Origin: Oscillospiraceae bacterium
Lineage (GTDB): Bacteria > Bacillota > Clostridia > Oscillospirales > Oscillospiraceae
Direction: 5' to 3'
NCBI GenBank assembly: GCA_017449185.1
Contig: JAFSJZ010000068.1
Coordinates: forward strand, 21,423-85,422
Length of the DNA stretch: 64,000 nt
The notes under the pieces are model-generated. The model was not told where the DNA came from. It was given only the letters and a program-made list of their open reading frames with translations, and made no database searches. The translations under genes were made by a program, and so were the position numbers. Numbering within the stretch: position 1 is the stretch's first letter; the number at the start of each line of letters is the position of its first letter. Of the stretch, positions 41,153 to 50,383 are shown one piece after another.

Positions 41153-42747
41153 TCAAGACGCTTTTGAAGAAGCAGTTTACGGAGATCTTCCGCAACTACT
41201 TCTACGACTCAAAGAAAAACAAGGCCCGTTCGAAGGCCGGAACGATCGCCTATATCGTGCTGTTCGTCGTGATCATGGTCGGCATGCTCGGCGGCATGTT
41301 CACCGCGATGTCCGTCTCGCTCTGCGCCCCGCTCTGCGCGGCCGGGGCCGGCTGGCTGTATTTTGCCATCACGGGCGTCATCGCGATCCTGCTGGGCATC
41401 TTCGGCAGCGTGTTCTCCACCTACACGGGGCTGTATCTGGCCAAGGACAACGATCTGCTGCTCTCGCTGCCGATCCCCGTGAAGGACATCATGTTCTCGC
41501 GTCTGCTGGGCGTATATCTGATGGGCATGATGTACAGCGCCGTCGTGATCGTGCCCGCGGTCATCGTCTACCTCGTCACGGTCCCCTTCTCCGTCAGGGC
41601 GCTCGTCGGCTGCCTCGTGCTGCTCGTGCTGATCTCCGTGTTCATTCTGACGCTCTCGTGCCTGCTCGGCTGGGTCGTGGCGAAGCTGAGCGTGAAGCTC
41701 AAGAACAAAAGCTTTGTGACGGTGCTGATCTCGCTGGTCTTCATCGGCCTTTACTACTTCTGCTATTTCAAGGCCATGAACATCATCCGGGATCTGATCG
41801 CCAACATCGCCGTCTATGGCCCGGCGATCCGCGAAAAGGCTTACGGGATCTATCTCTTCGGCAGCGTCGGTGAGGGCAAGGTCCTCGCGATCGCGGTCTG
41901 CACCGCCGCCGTCGCGCTGCTCTTCGCTCTGATGTGGATCCTGCTCGGGCGCAGCTTTCTCGCGCTCGCCACTGCGACGGGCGCTTCCGAAAAGGTCAAA
42001 TACGTCGCGCGGCGCGAGAAACAGCGCAGCGCGGCCTCCGCGCTGCTCTCGAAGGAATTCGGCCGCTTTACCGCAAGCGCCAACTACATGCTCAACTGCG
42101 CCCTCGGCACGCTGCTGCTGCCGATCCTCGGCGTCGTGCTGCTCGTCAAAGGACCTTTCCTGGTCGACATGCTGAATTCCGTGTTCGGCGCGCAGAGCGG
42201 CGCGGTCACGGTGCTTGTCTGCACGGCGCTGTGCATGGCCTGCTCGATGAACGACACTACGGCCGCCTCCGTCTCGCTCGAGGGCAAGAATATCTGGATC
42301 CCCCAGTCGCTGCCCGTCGAGCCGTGGCAGGTCCTGCGCGCCAAGCTGCGCGTCCAGCTGCTGCTGACGATGCCGGCGCTGCTTTTTGCCACGCTCTGCG
42401 CCGCCTGGGCCCTCAAGCCCACGGTGCCGGAGCTGCTCGCACTGATCCTGCTGCCGCAGGTGCTGGCGTTGTTCATGGCGCTGCTCGGCCTGACGCTCGA
42501 CCTCCGGCGCGCCAATCTCGGCTGGACGAACGAGCTTGCGCCGATCAAACAGAGCTTCCATGTCCTGATCGTGATCTTCGGCACCTGGATCTACTGCGTC
42601 GCTCTTGCGGGGATCTATCTGGTGCTGGCCCCGCCTCTCGGCGCGGCGGCGTATCTCGGATTGTTTGCGCTCGTCACGGCGCTCGCGGCGCTGGGGCTGT
42701 ATCTCTGGCTGCGAAAAAAGGGCGCGGCGCGCTTTATGGAGCTGTAA
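41149..42747 (+). CDS. ABC exporter permease, 532 aa
   Basis: This large hydrophobic protein has about twelve membrane segments and a short N-terminal cytoplasmic part (KTLLKKQFTEIFRNYF). The DNDLLLSLPIPVKDIMFSRLLGVYLM motif is seen in the large permeases paired with NatA-like ATPases in Firmicutes. It is translationally coupled to the ATPase. Export substrate is unknown; with the SPFH, YhfC and DUF1648 genes it could belong to an envelope-stress or peptide-resistance unit (inference). Confidence 0.88.
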   Translation: MIKTLLKKQFTEIFRNYFYDSKKNKARSKAGTIAYIVLFVVIMVGMLGGMFTAMSVSLCAPLCAAGAGWLYFAITGVIAILLGIFGSVFSTYTGLYLAKDNDLLLSLPIPVKDIMFSRLLGVYLMGMMYSAVVIVPAVIVYLVTVPFSVRALVGCLVLLVLISVFILTLSCLLGWVVAKLSVKLKNKSFVTVLISLVFIGLYYFCYFKAMNIIRDLIANIAVYGPAIREKAYGIYLFGSVGEGKVLAIAVCTAAVALLFALMWILLGRSFLALATATGASEKVKYVARREKQRSAASALLSKEFGRFTASANYMLNCALGTLLLPILGVVLLVKGPFLVDMLNSVFGAQSGAVTVLVCTALCMACSMNDTTAASVSLEGKNIWIPQSLPVEPWQVLRAKLRVQLLLTMPALLFATLCAAWALKPTVPELLALILLPQVLALFMALLGLTLDLRRANLGWTNELAPIKQSFHVLIVIFGTWIYCVALAGIYLVLAPPLGAAAYLGLFALVTALAALGLYLWLRKKGAARFMEL

Positions 42748-42756
42748 ACACAAGAA

Positions 42757-42794
42757 AAAAAACAGGCTCTCAGTCGAGAGCCTGTTTTTTTCTT
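42757..42794. terminator. Bidirectional terminator
   Basis: AACAGGCTCTC pairs with GAGAGCCTGTT, with A-runs on the left and T-runs on the right. It stops the ABC exporter operon from the left and the sugar importer operon from the right. Confidence 0.9.
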
Positions 42795-42805
42795 GCCTTT
42801 AACCC

Positions 42806-43666
42806 TTATCCCTTGACCGCGCCGCTCGTCATGCCGGCGATGATCTGCTCCTGGAAGAGCACATAGCCGATGATCGACGGGACGATCGAGATCACGATCG
42901 CAGCGTACATCGACACGTAGTCCGTCGAGAACTGGTTCGTAAAGTAGCGGATACCGACCTGGATCGTCCGCAGCTTTTCGGACGAGACGATCAGATTGGC
43001 AAAGACGAACTCGTTCCAGCAGGTGAGGAACTGGAAGGTCGCGGCGGTGACGATGCCCGTGCGGCTCAGCGGCAGGATGATGTGGAAGAAGCGCCCGAAG
43101 AAGCCGCAGCCGTCGATGTAGGCCGCCTCCTCCAGCTCCATGGGGATCGAGTCCATCAGCCCGCGGATCAGGAAGGTGGACATCGGGATGCCGATGGCGC
43201 AGTAGAGCAGGATCATGCCGCCGTAGGTGTTGTAGAGCCCCAGCTTGTTGATGATGACGAAATAGGGCACCATCAGCGCGTTGAGCGGCACGAGGATACC
43301 GGCGGTGAAGAGCGTGAAGATCCTCTCGCGTCCGCGGAAGCGGAAGCGGGAAATGCAGTAGGCGCCCATGCTGGCGACGACGACGTTGATCACCGTCGCG
43401 GCGAGACCGACGATCACGGAGTTTAACAGCATTCTGCCCAAGCCAGCGACGGTCAGCGCGTTGATGTAGTTCTGCCACTGGGGCACCGCCGGCAGCGTGA
43501 AGGGCGAGGCCGCGAGAAACTCAAAGTTCGTCTTCAGCGACGAGATGACCAGCCAGATCAGCGGGAAGAGCGTATAGACGGCGAAGAAGATGATCAGGAT
43601 CCAGCGCAGCAGGGCCAGGATCAGCTCCTTGCCCTGCAGGGCCGGGCGCACTCTTGTCTCACTCAT
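42806..43666 (-). CDS. Carbohydrate ABC transporter permease (MalG-like)
   Basis: This 286-residue membrane protein has six segments and the MalG-family EAA loop EEAAYIDGCGFFGRFFHIILPLSR (about residues 175-198), which binds the ATPase. The N-terminus is cytoplasmic. It overlaps the preceding permease by 4 bp and is the last gene before the terminator. In this locus it should import sulfoquinovose or its glycosides. Confidence 0.88.
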   Translation of the reverse strand: MSETRVRPALQGKELILALLRWILIIFFAVYTLFPLIWLVISSLKTNFEFLAASPFTLPAVPQWQNYINALTVAGLGRMLLNSVIVGLAATVINVVVASMGAYCISRFRFRGRERIFTLFTAGILVPLNALMVPYFVIINKLGLYNTYGGMILLYCAIGIPMSTFLIRGLMDSIPMELEEAAYIDGCGFFGRFFHIILPLSRTGIVTAATFQFLTCWNEFVFANLIVSSEKLRTIQVGIRYFTNQFSTDYVSMYAAIVISIVPSIIGYVLFQEQIIAGMTSGAVKG

Positions 43667-44568
43667 TTCCCTGCCCTCCTCTTTCCGGGAGCCATCGTCT
43701 CGCTGCGGCCCTCAAAGAGCTTGCGGATGCAGATGATGAACACCACGCCGATGATGATCAAAATCAGGGCAGAGGCCCCCGCCATGCCGTAGTTGGAGTC
43801 CTGCAGGCGCTTGTACATATACAGCACGATCGTCGAGGTCGTGTTGGCCGGGCCGCCGTTCGTCAGCATGTAGACCTGCTCGAACTGGCGCAGGCCCATG
43901 ACGCTGGCCAGCGTCACGCAGGTCAAAAGCGAGGTGCGGCGGATCAGCGGGATCGTGATGTGGATCGCCTGCTGGAAGTCCGTCGCGCCGTCGATCGTCG
44001 CGGCCTCGTAATAGCTTTCGTCAATGGTCGTGATGTCCGCCATCATGATGACCATGTAATAGCCGATGTAAAAGATCCAGTAGATCAGCACCGCGGGGAA
44101 GGCGGTTTTGATCCCGCCCAGCCAGTCACAGGCCAGATCTCCCCTCCCGATCACATTGAGAAGGCCGTTGAGGAGGCCGGTCTCGGCGTTGTAGACCGCG
44201 CGCCAGAGTGTGGCCAGCGCGATGCCCGAGATGACCTGCGGGAAGAAGTAGACCGTGCGGAAAAACTTCCAGCCCTTCGGCTTGCGCGAGAGGATGATGG
44301 CCATGACCATCGCCAGGGGCACCTGGATAAAGCCCGCCACCAGCGCCCAGATCACGTTGTTGAGGATCGAACGGGTAAAGGCCTTGTCCTTGAACAGCAG
44401 CGTGAAGTTTTTCACGTTGTTGAACGTCGCCGGGCCGATGCCGTTCCATTTGAAAAAACTGATGCCGACCACGTACAGGACGGGGATCACGAAAAAGACC
44501 ACCATCAGCACGACCGCAGGCGTCAGAAAGGCCCACAGCGGCGCTCTGTCGGAGCGTTCGAGTTTCAA
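43663..44568 (-). CDS. Carbohydrate ABC transporter permease (MalF/UgpA-like)
   Basis: This 301-residue protein starts with TTG at 44568 behind AGGAGGTGGAG. Six membrane segments and the EAA loop ESYYEAATIDGATDFQQAIHITIPLIR (about residues 195-220) identify it as the MalF-type partner of the next permease. It lies 80 bp after the binding-protein gene. No ATPase gene is present in the cluster, so a shared MsmX-type ATPase encoded elsewhere is expected. Confidence 0.88.
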   Translation of the reverse strand: MKLERSDRAPLWAFLTPAVVLMVVFFVIPVLYVVGISFFKWNGIGPATFNNVKNFTLLFKDKAFTRSILNNVIWALVAGFIQVPLAMVMAIILSRKPKGWKFFRTVYFFPQVISGIALATLWRAVYNAETGLLNGLLNVIGRGDLACDWLGGIKTAFPAVLIYWIFYIGYYMVIMMADITTIDESYYEAATIDGATDFQQAIHITIPLIRRTSLLTCVTLASVMGLRQFEQVYMLTNGGPANTTSTIVLYMYKRLQDSNYGMAGASALILIIIGVVFIICIRKLFEGRSETMAPGKRRAGK

Positions 44569-44648
44569 AGCTCCACCTCCTTGGAGAAACTGCGAATAGG
44601 GTGCGCGGTAAAACGCACCCTATTCGAACGGGTCAAAACAAAGGGGGA

Positions 44649-45920
44649 TCAGGCGGCGTTGTCGATCGCGGTCTGGAGCAGATCGACAAAGCCCTGGGCG
44701 TCGACCTGGCCGCCGATCAGCTGCTGGACAGCGTCGGGGAACTCGGTGGAGAAGGCCGTCGGGAAGGCGCCGTTGACGTGAATGATCGTGTAGGCGGCGT
44801 CATTGGCGACACCGGTGAGCTTCTGGGAGATGAGGTTGGTGTCGGCGGAGGGCTCGTACTTGACGAAGAACATCGCGCCGGAGGACAGCGCCAGCTCGGA
44901 GACGTGCTGGGGATCGGTGATGTACTTGATGAACTTGACGACCGCCTCTTTCTTGGCGGGGTCGCTCTGTTCGGCCGCGGCGAGGAAGGCCTGAACGGTG
45001 GTCACGAGACCGCCTTCGCCCTTGCCGCCAGTGTAAGTGGGATTGAGCGCGACTTCGCAGTCGTCGGCCAGCAGCACGCCGTCAACGGCGTTGTCTTCCT
45101 TGTAGAGGTTGGCGACCCACCAGGGACCGTTGAGGTAAATGGCGGTGTCGCGGGCCAGCCAGTGGCCGTTCACATCGCCGGCGCCGGCGGAGAGGGCGCC
45201 GTCAAAGGTGTAGTCGTACATCTGCTTGAGGACCTCGGCCGCCTGAACGAAGGCGGGGTTCTTCAGCCCGTCGGCATAGACATCCTTGCCGCCGATGGCC
45301 TCGACGATCAGCGAGTACCACAGCATGGATGACCAAGCGTTCTCGCCGGCCATCTGGCCCATGGCGTTGTAGCCCTTGGCCTTGGCATCCTCGCAGAACT
45401 GGAAGAACTCGTCATAGGTGGCGGGGAAGTGATCCCAGCCGATGTCCGCGAAGATTTTGGTGTTGTAGATCGGGGTGAAGACAGCGGACTCGAAGGGCAG
45501 GAAGCAGACCTTGCCGTCCACGCTCCAGGCATCATAGCTGCCATCGGCGAAATCCTTGCCCCAGCCCTCGGCGAGGTAGGGAGCGAGATCCATGAACTTG
45601 CCGGACTCGGTGTAGCCCTTGATATCATAGGTGGTATCGAGGATGCACAGGTCGGGCGTGTTGCCGGTGGTGATGGTGGTGCGCAGCTTGTCGCGGGCAG
45701 CCTGATAGTCGGTCTGCTCCTCGACGACGACCTTGATCTTGCCGGCGTTCTCTTCGTTGAACTGGGCGATCAGCTGCTCCATATAGGGAGCCTTGGAGTC
45801 GGTGCCGACCCAGACGCTCGGGAAGTTGATGATGATCTCTTCAGACTTGGCCTGCTGGCCGCAGGCGCAGAGCGCGAAGATCATCGTCAGCGCAAGCAGC
45901 AGTGCGAGAGCTTTTTTCAT
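44649..45920 (-). CDS. Extracellular sugar-binding lipoprotein (family 1)
   Basis: This 423-residue precursor has a signal peptide and a lipobox-like ALCAC at about residue 20. The mature part is a Cluster B/family 1 solute-binding protein, with IINFPSVWVGTDSKAPYMEQLIAQFNEENAGKIKVVVEEQTDY at the start, Trp-rich ligand contacts (GWGKDF, WWVAN) and the typical AFLAAAEQSD ... AVVKFIKYITDP segment. It would bind sulfoquinovose or sulfoquinovosyl glycerol outside the membrane. AAAGGAG lies upstream. Its promoter overlaps the operator at 45964-45986. Confidence 0.88.
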   Translation of the reverse strand: MKKALALLLALTMIFALCACGQQAKSEEIIINFPSVWVGTDSKAPYMEQLIAQFNEENAGKIKVVVEEQTDYQAARDKLRTTITTGNTPDLCILDTTYDIKGYTESGKFMDLAPYLAEGWGKDFADGSYDAWSVDGKVCFLPFESAVFTPIYNTKIFADIGWDHFPATYDEFFQFCEDAKAKGYNAMGQMAGENAWSSMLWYSLIVEAIGGKDVYADGLKNPAFVQAAEVLKQMYDYTFDGALSAGAGDVNGHWLARDTAIYLNGPWWVANLYKEDNAVDGVLLADDCEVALNPTYTGGKGEGGLVTTVQAFLAAAEQSDPAKKEAVVKFIKYITDPQHVSELALSSGAMFFVKYEPSADTNLISQKLTGVANDAAYTIIHVNGAFPTAFSTEFPDAVQQLIGGQVDAQGFVDLLQTAIDNAA

Positions 45921-45963
45921 GTTGGTTCTCCTTTTCCTTTTTTAGGTCCGGCGTGTCCGGGCC

Positions 45964-45986
45964 TTTAATTAACAGAGTTAATTATA
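45964..45986. promoter_or_regulatory. Candidate ROK operator at the sugar-importer promoter
   Basis: Two 10-base half-sites, TTTAATTAAC (45964-45973) and GTTAATTATA (45977-45986), flank the centre AGA. The minus-strand -10 TATAAT lies in the right half-site, so binding would block transcription. The layout (10-3-10) and the sequence match the site at 50417-50439. Confidence 0.6.
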
Positions 45987-46109
45987 TTGCCGCAAAAAAA
46001 TGCCTTACGGCTTTACAGCTTGATTATAAGGGCCATTTCGGCATTTGTAAAGCCCCCGTGCCTGCACGAAATTGCAGATTTTCTTCGTTGCGTTTTGTGC
46101 AAAATATAT

Positions 46110-46159
46110 AAAAATCCCGTCCGGAGGGCGCTCAAAGGCCTTCCCGGACGGGGTTTTTT
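46110..46159. terminator. Terminator of the sulfoquinovosidase gene
   Basis: CCCGTCCGG pairs with CCGGACGGG around an 18-base loop. T-runs lie on both sides (minus-strand ATTTTTATA, plus-strand GTTTTTTG). It lies just after the minus-strand stop at 46167. Confidence 0.8.
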
Positions 46160-46166
46160 GACACTT

Positions 46167-48164
46167 TTAACTAAATTCCTTCGCAAGGCGGCGGAACAGC
46201 GCCTCGTGCGCGCAGCCGCGGCGGTAGAACACCGGCGGGAAGCCCATCGGCGCAGCGACGCTGCACTCTCCCGCTCCGTATCCCTCTCCGCTCCACAGGT
46301 GGATCCACTCGTCCGCGGGCAGGTAAAGCGCTCTTTCGCTCTCCCCCGGCTTTACGACCGGGGCGACGAGCAGCTCTTCGCCGAGAAAATAGCTGTAGAG
46401 ATCTCTCTCCCAGGCACGCGCGTCGTCGGGCGCCTCGAAGAACAGCGGCCTCATGACGGGCAGACCCGTCTCCGTATTCAGGCGGACACATTCTTTCATA
46501 TAGGGCAGCAGCGCCGTGTGCAGCCGCGTCAGGCGCGCGGCCTTTTCGATGATCTCCCCGCTCGAGTAGAGCTGGACGTTGTCGTCCGGCCGGTTGCCCT
46601 CGTGCGTGCGCATGACGGGCGTGAAGCAGGCGAACTCGAGCCAGCGCAGCAGCAGCTCCTCGCTGCGCTTCAGGCCGAAGAGCGTCGTATATCCGCCCGC
46701 ATCGGAGCAGTGCAGGCCGAAGCCGCTCATGCCGACGGTCAGCGCCGCGGTAATGACCGAGGGCAGGCCGTCGTCGTCGCTCCAGTCCACGCACTGGTCG
46801 CCCGCCCAGGTAAGCGTGGAATACTGCTGGCTTCCCGCCGCGCCGGCGCGCATGTAGAATACGCAGTCGCCGAGCAGGCCCGCCTCCTCCACCGCCTCGC
46901 GGTTGCACTTCGCCCACAGCATCGGCCAGGCGTTGTGCATCTGAAGGCCGCTGCCGCCGAAGCAGACCGCGTCGGCAGGCAGATACTCGCCGAAGTCCGC
47001 CATCCAGCCGCGAAAACCCAGGCCGATCAGATTGTTCTTGATGACGTTCTTGTACCACTCAAAGGCCGCCGGCATCGTGAGATCCACCACGCCGCAGTCG
47101 TACTCGCCGAAGTCGAAGAGGTAGTCCTCCCCCGCGGCGTTTTTTACAAAAAAGCCCTTTTCTTTCGCCTCGGCGAAAAGTACGCCGCCCTCGACGAGAT
47201 AGGGGTTAATATACCCCATCCAGCGCGTCTCGGGATCGGACGCGATCACGCCGTCGAGGCCGGGGTACATCTCCCGGTTCCAGCGCCAGTCCCACTGCAG
47301 TCTCTTGCCGAAGGAGGTGACGCGCTTGCCCTCCCAGTCCTGGATCCAGACCGCGGAGACGTCCATGCCGCCCGCGCGGCAGCGCTCATAGAGCTCCGTC
47401 ACGCGCGCGGTACCGCCCTGCGCGCCGAGCCAGATCCCGCGCATGGCCCAATCCGGCAGCGCCGGCTGGCGGCCGAGCAGCGCGCTCAGCTTTTCGACAA
47501 GGCCGCGGAAGCACTCCGCCGCGCCGAGTACGAGAGAAAAAGCCGTCGACCACAGTGCGATCTCATGGAAGCGCGCGTCGCGGAAATCGAGCTCACAGTA
47601 CTCATAGTTCTCCAGATGTGCGAAGTACAGCCGTGAGGAAAGAAAGGTCGGCTGCGGGAAAAAGGTGGTGTGATAGTCGCCGCCGCCCCCGTCGCTTGCG
47701 TCGGCCAGGCGCGTGATCTCGGTGAGCTTGTTGCGGCCCACGCCCTGCTCGCGCGTCCAGATCGGGAAGAGCTTCCCGCGCAGGTCGAGACAGGAAAACT
47801 GCTCGCCGCCGCCCGTGACATGTTCGTCCTCTTCGGCGCGGAGGCGCAGCCACAGGCGGTTGAAACGCTTATCCTCCGTACTGCCGCGCAGGCGGAGAAC
47901 GCCGTTGTCCTCCGATATGCGCAGGCGGTAATCTCCGCTCAGCTCGCAGCTTGAAAAGACAGCGGTATCGCCCTCCATCCCCGTGAAGCGCAGTGCGACG
48001 CGCTCCGACACGCGGTCGGAGACGTCGAAGTTGCCGCGGTACATGCGGATCGTCTCCTCCCCCCTTCCGAGGAAGAACGCCGGTTCCTCCGGCGTGTGGA
48101 CAAGGAGCTCCCTGCCGTCCAGGGAGAGAATCAGGCTGTTGCTTCCGGTTTTGACAGAAAACAT
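46167..48164 (-). CDS. yihQ: GH31 sulfoquinovosidase (YihQ type)
   Basis: I prefer the start at 48164 (MFSVKTG; AAGAGGTAC upstream), giving 665 residues; ATG 48191 lies 9 codons earlier without a good site. It aligns along its length with E. coli YihQ: GRGEETIRMYRGNFDV, CGEQFS-like GGGEQFSCLDLRGK, WTREQGVGRNK, RTHEGNRP. Sulfonate-recognition residues known from YihQ are conserved: Arg288 and Trp291 (GKRLQW) and Tyr492 (SDAGGYTT). Catalytic nucleophile Asp390 (MADFGEYLP) and acid/base Asp456 (WAGDQCVDW) are present. It releases sulfoquinovose from sulfolipid-derived glycosides. No signal peptide, so it acts in the cytoplasm. Confidence 0.9.
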   Translation of the reverse strand: MFSVKTGSNSLILSLDGRELLVHTPEEPAFFLGRGEETIRMYRGNFDVSDRVSERVALRFTGMEGDTAVFSSCELSGDYRLRISEDNGVLRLRGSTEDKRFNRLWLRLRAEEDEHVTGGGEQFSCLDLRGKLFPIWTREQGVGRNKLTEITRLADASDGGGGDYHTTFFPQPTFLSSRLYFAHLENYEYCELDFRDARFHEIALWSTAFSLVLGAAECFRGLVEKLSALLGRQPALPDWAMRGIWLGAQGGTARVTELYERCRAGGMDVSAVWIQDWEGKRVTSFGKRLQWDWRWNREMYPGLDGVIASDPETRWMGYINPYLVEGGVLFAEAKEKGFFVKNAAGEDYLFDFGEYDCGVVDLTMPAAFEWYKNVIKNNLIGLGFRGWMADFGEYLPADAVCFGGSGLQMHNAWPMLWAKCNREAVEEAGLLGDCVFYMRAGAAGSQQYSTLTWAGDQCVDWSDDDGLPSVITAALTVGMSGFGLHCSDAGGYTTLFGLKRSEELLLRWLEFACFTPVMRTHEGNRPDDNVQLYSSGEIIEKAARLTRLHTALLPYMKECVRLNTETGLPVMRPLFFEAPDDARAWERDLYSYFLGEELLVAPVVKPGESERALYLPADEWIHLWSGEGYGAGECSVAAPMGFPPVFYRRGCAHEALFRRLAKEFS

Positions 48165-48183
48165 GGCGTACCTCTTGATAATC

Positions 48184-48798
48184 TTATTCATTGAACCAGT
48201 CGTCCCCGCCCTCGACCGTCATCTCCGCCGTGATCAGGCGAAAGACGGGCTCAATATGCAGGCTCAGCAGCAGGCAGACGAGCCCCGGCAGGATGAAGAC
48301 CAGCGGCGGCATCAGCCAGACGACCAGGCCGAAACCGAGGAGCTCGAGCGTCATCAGGATCGTTCTGCCGATGTTGCGCAGCGCCAGATAACCGCAGTAT
48401 TTCAGCGTGCCTCCGACGGTGTTGGAAAAGCGTGAGACGAAGGCGAAGACCCAGGGAAAGAAGGCCAGCAGCGCGGCGAGCAGCAGCTTGCCGACCGCAG
48501 AGAGCATGCCGTTCCATTGTGAGAAAGCCCAGACGTCCGCGGCAAAGACAAGCCCCGCCGCGAGAAAGAGCAGCCACAGCAGCGTCGCAGTCCTGAAGTC
48601 GCGGCGGAAGGCCTTGAAGAAGCTCTTCGTCAGTCCTCCGCGCTCGTGCCGGATGCTCTTGACAACCGCGTAGTAGAGCGCCGTGCTCGACGCGCCGATC
48701 GTCACGACGCCAAGGGAGCAGACGAGCCACAGCAGCCCCGCGGTGACGATGTCGATCACCGCCGTGAGCGCCGCACCGCTTTTCGACTCCTTTTTCAC
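48184..48798 (-). CDS. YesL/DUF624 family membrane protein
   Basis: I prefer the GTG at 48798 (204 residues), behind GGGGGAGGGAATAGGC; an ATG at 48831 would add 11 residues. Four to five membrane segments and TAGLLWLVCSLGVVTIGASSTALYYAV, then RTATLLWLLFLAAGLVFAADVWAF mark the YesL/DUF624 family, usually encoded next to sugar ABC importers. It ends 19 bp before the sulfoquinovosidase start, in the same transcription unit. Its function is unknown. Confidence 0.8.
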   Translation of the reverse strand: MKKESKSGAALTAVIDIVTAGLLWLVCSLGVVTIGASSTALYYAVVKSIRHERGGLTKSFFKAFRRDFRTATLLWLLFLAAGLVFAADVWAFSQWNGMLSAVGKLLLAALLAFFPWVFAFVSRFSNTVGGTLKYCGYLALRNIGRTILMTLELLGFGLVVWLMPPLVFILPGLVCLLLSLHIEPVFRLITAEMTVEGGDDWFNE

Positions 48799-48855
48799 GC
48801 CTATTCCCTCCCCCTGGCGGAATTCGCTCATAGCTTAATACAGCCCCCCGGCAAA

Positions 48856-48877
48856 GTCAACGCATAAAATCGTTGAC
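48856..48877. repeat. Short inverted repeat upstream of the YesL gene
   Basis: GTCAACG (48856-48862) and CGTTGAC (48871-48877) are exact inverse copies around eight AT-rich bases. They lie 58 bp before the GTG start of the YesL gene on the minus strand and could be an operator or a small hairpin. Confidence 0.4.
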
Positions 48878-48893
48878 GCATGAAGAAAAGAAC

Positions 48894-48930
48894 GGAGGCT
48901 GCGCGTATGGTGCGCAGCCTCTGTTTTTTG
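48894..48930. terminator. Terminator after the SQ isomerase gene
   Basis: AGGCTGCGC pairs with GCGCAGCCT around a seven-base loop. On the minus strand it is followed by GTTCTTTTCTT. Plus-strand T-run CTGTTTTTTG gives it bidirectional potential. Confidence 0.7.
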
Positions 48931-48932
48931 AA

Positions 48933-50273
48933 TCAGAACTTGCAGACTTCAAAGCCGTACATGTTCGCCAGCGCTTCGAGCGCAGCGGCGTGGCGGCCCT
49001 TGACGACGACAAAGTGCGGCTCGAAGCCGAGCTTGACGCTTTCCTCCACGACCTCGCGCGCGCCCCTTTCCGTCTTCACGACGATCGAGGTGCCGATGAA
49101 CTGCTTGGGCTTGTCGAGCGCCTCTCCCTCGAGGATGAAGAAGCGGAAGAAACCGTCCGGCTCGCGGCCGATGCGGAAGACCGTGGCATCGGGGAAAGCC
49201 TCGCAGCCGAAGTCCATGGCCGGGCCGATCTTGCGGTTGGGATGCACGCCCACGACCGCGCCTGTGTCACGCCGCGCCAGCGAGCAGGCCGCCGCGCCGC
49301 AGTGCCAGAAGGTGATCGTGTTCTCACCCTCGTCGAGCGAGACGGGGTCGCCGAAGAAGACCGGCTCGCCGGAAAGAGCCATGCCGATCCACATCGACAG
49401 CGCGCCGTAGATGTCCGCCTCGCAGGCGGCGGCCACGCCCTCGTCGTTGAGCAGGGAGAGTACCGTGCACACCGGCGTGCCGAAGGACGTAAAGAAGTCC
49501 GGCCAGCAGCGGGAAGCCAGCGCGCCGATCCCTCTCTCTCGCACGTAGTCGCTGTAAGCCTTGTAAAGCCGCGCGTGGTCGAGCGCGTTCTTCTCGGGCG
49601 TTTTTTCCAGTCCACAGGTCGCGCAGCGGGTCTTCTCGAGGTATTCGGCGCACTCTTCGTCGGTGTAGCTCTTTGCCTTGTCGATGAGTTCGCGCGCCTC
49701 GATCGTCTCGAGCTCGACGCCGAAGGCGTTCATCAGCTCGCTGTCGAGCGCGCGGCCGAATCCGAAGCCCTGCGGCGTGTGGCCGACGGCGGACATTTTC
49801 AGGCCGCGCAGATCGTGTTTGAGCGCGGCGGCCTTGGCCACAGCCTTGATCTCGCTCTTCACGCGCTCCTCCTCGGGCGAACCGAAGAGGTAGGCGAAGG
49901 GGCGATCGGAAAAGGCGCGCAGGGTGTTGGCCGCGCTGTAGGCGCCGGTGAGAGAGTTCAGGCGCAGCCTTCCCCCGTCGATGACGGGCTCTCGCAGCGT
50001 CCAGAGCAGCATGGGGCAGTCGAAGCGGCGCAGCACCTCGGACATGTAGGCGGCGTTGGCAAAGGTCAGGTTCTGAAACACGATGAGATCCGGCTGCACG
50101 CTGTCGAGATACGCGCGCAGATCGTCGAGCGAAAGCAGCATCTTTTCGGGCGCGACGAAGCGCGCGTCGATCGCCCTCAGCAGCTCCACAGACAGGTCGA
50201 ACTGCCGCTGCGCGCTCTCGAGGTGGAAGGTCGGCACGCCGACCGGAACATAAACGGGAGTAAAGGCTTTCAT
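48933..50273 (-). CDS. Fucose-isomerase-like protein, predicted sulfoquinovose isomerase
   Basis: The start is ATG 50273 (GGAGGG upstream), 446 residues. The fold matches the L-fucose/L-arabinose isomerase family: an N-terminal segment with PDLIVFQNLTFANAAYMSEVLRRF, and metal-ligand regions ACEADIYGALSMW, FGDPVSLDEGENTITFWHCG and the C-terminal GTSIVVKTE. Sulfoquinovose isomerases of sulfo-TAL and sulfo-TK pathways belong to this family and convert SQ to 6-deoxy-6-sulfofructose. The gene is divergent from the transketolase genes, with a shared 180-bp control region. Substrate is inferred from context. Confidence 0.75.
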   Translation of the reverse strand: MKAFTPVYVPVGVPTFHLESAQRQFDLSVELLRAIDARFVAPEKMLLSLDDLRAYLDSVQPDLIVFQNLTFANAAYMSEVLRRFDCPMLLWTLREPVIDGGRLRLNSLTGAYSAANTLRAFSDRPFAYLFGSPEEERVKSEIKAVAKAAALKHDLRGLKMSAVGHTPQGFGFGRALDSELMNAFGVELETIEARELIDKAKSYTDEECAEYLEKTRCATCGLEKTPEKNALDHARLYKAYSDYVRERGIGALASRCWPDFFTSFGTPVCTVLSLLNDEGVAAACEADIYGALSMWIGMALSGEPVFFGDPVSLDEGENTITFWHCGAAACSLARRDTGAVVGVHPNRKIGPAMDFGCEAFPDATVFRIGREPDGFFRFFILEGEALDKPKQFIGTSIVVKTERGAREVVEESVKLGFEPHFVVVKGRHAAALEALANMYGFEVCKF

Positions 50274-50383
50274 AAAAGTCCCTCCGAACATAATTAATAA
50301 ACTGCGTGAATTATCATAGCCGCGACAGCGGAGCTTGTCAACAGAAAACATGAAAAAAGTTTTCTCTTTTTTGTTCATCCACC

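Noticed and set aside
45987-47636. A 549-codon plus-strand frame opposite the GH31 gene
   Set aside because: The GH31 gene matches a known enzyme family along its length. The opposite frame is Arg/Ala/His-rich without motifs and starts in a control region and terminator.
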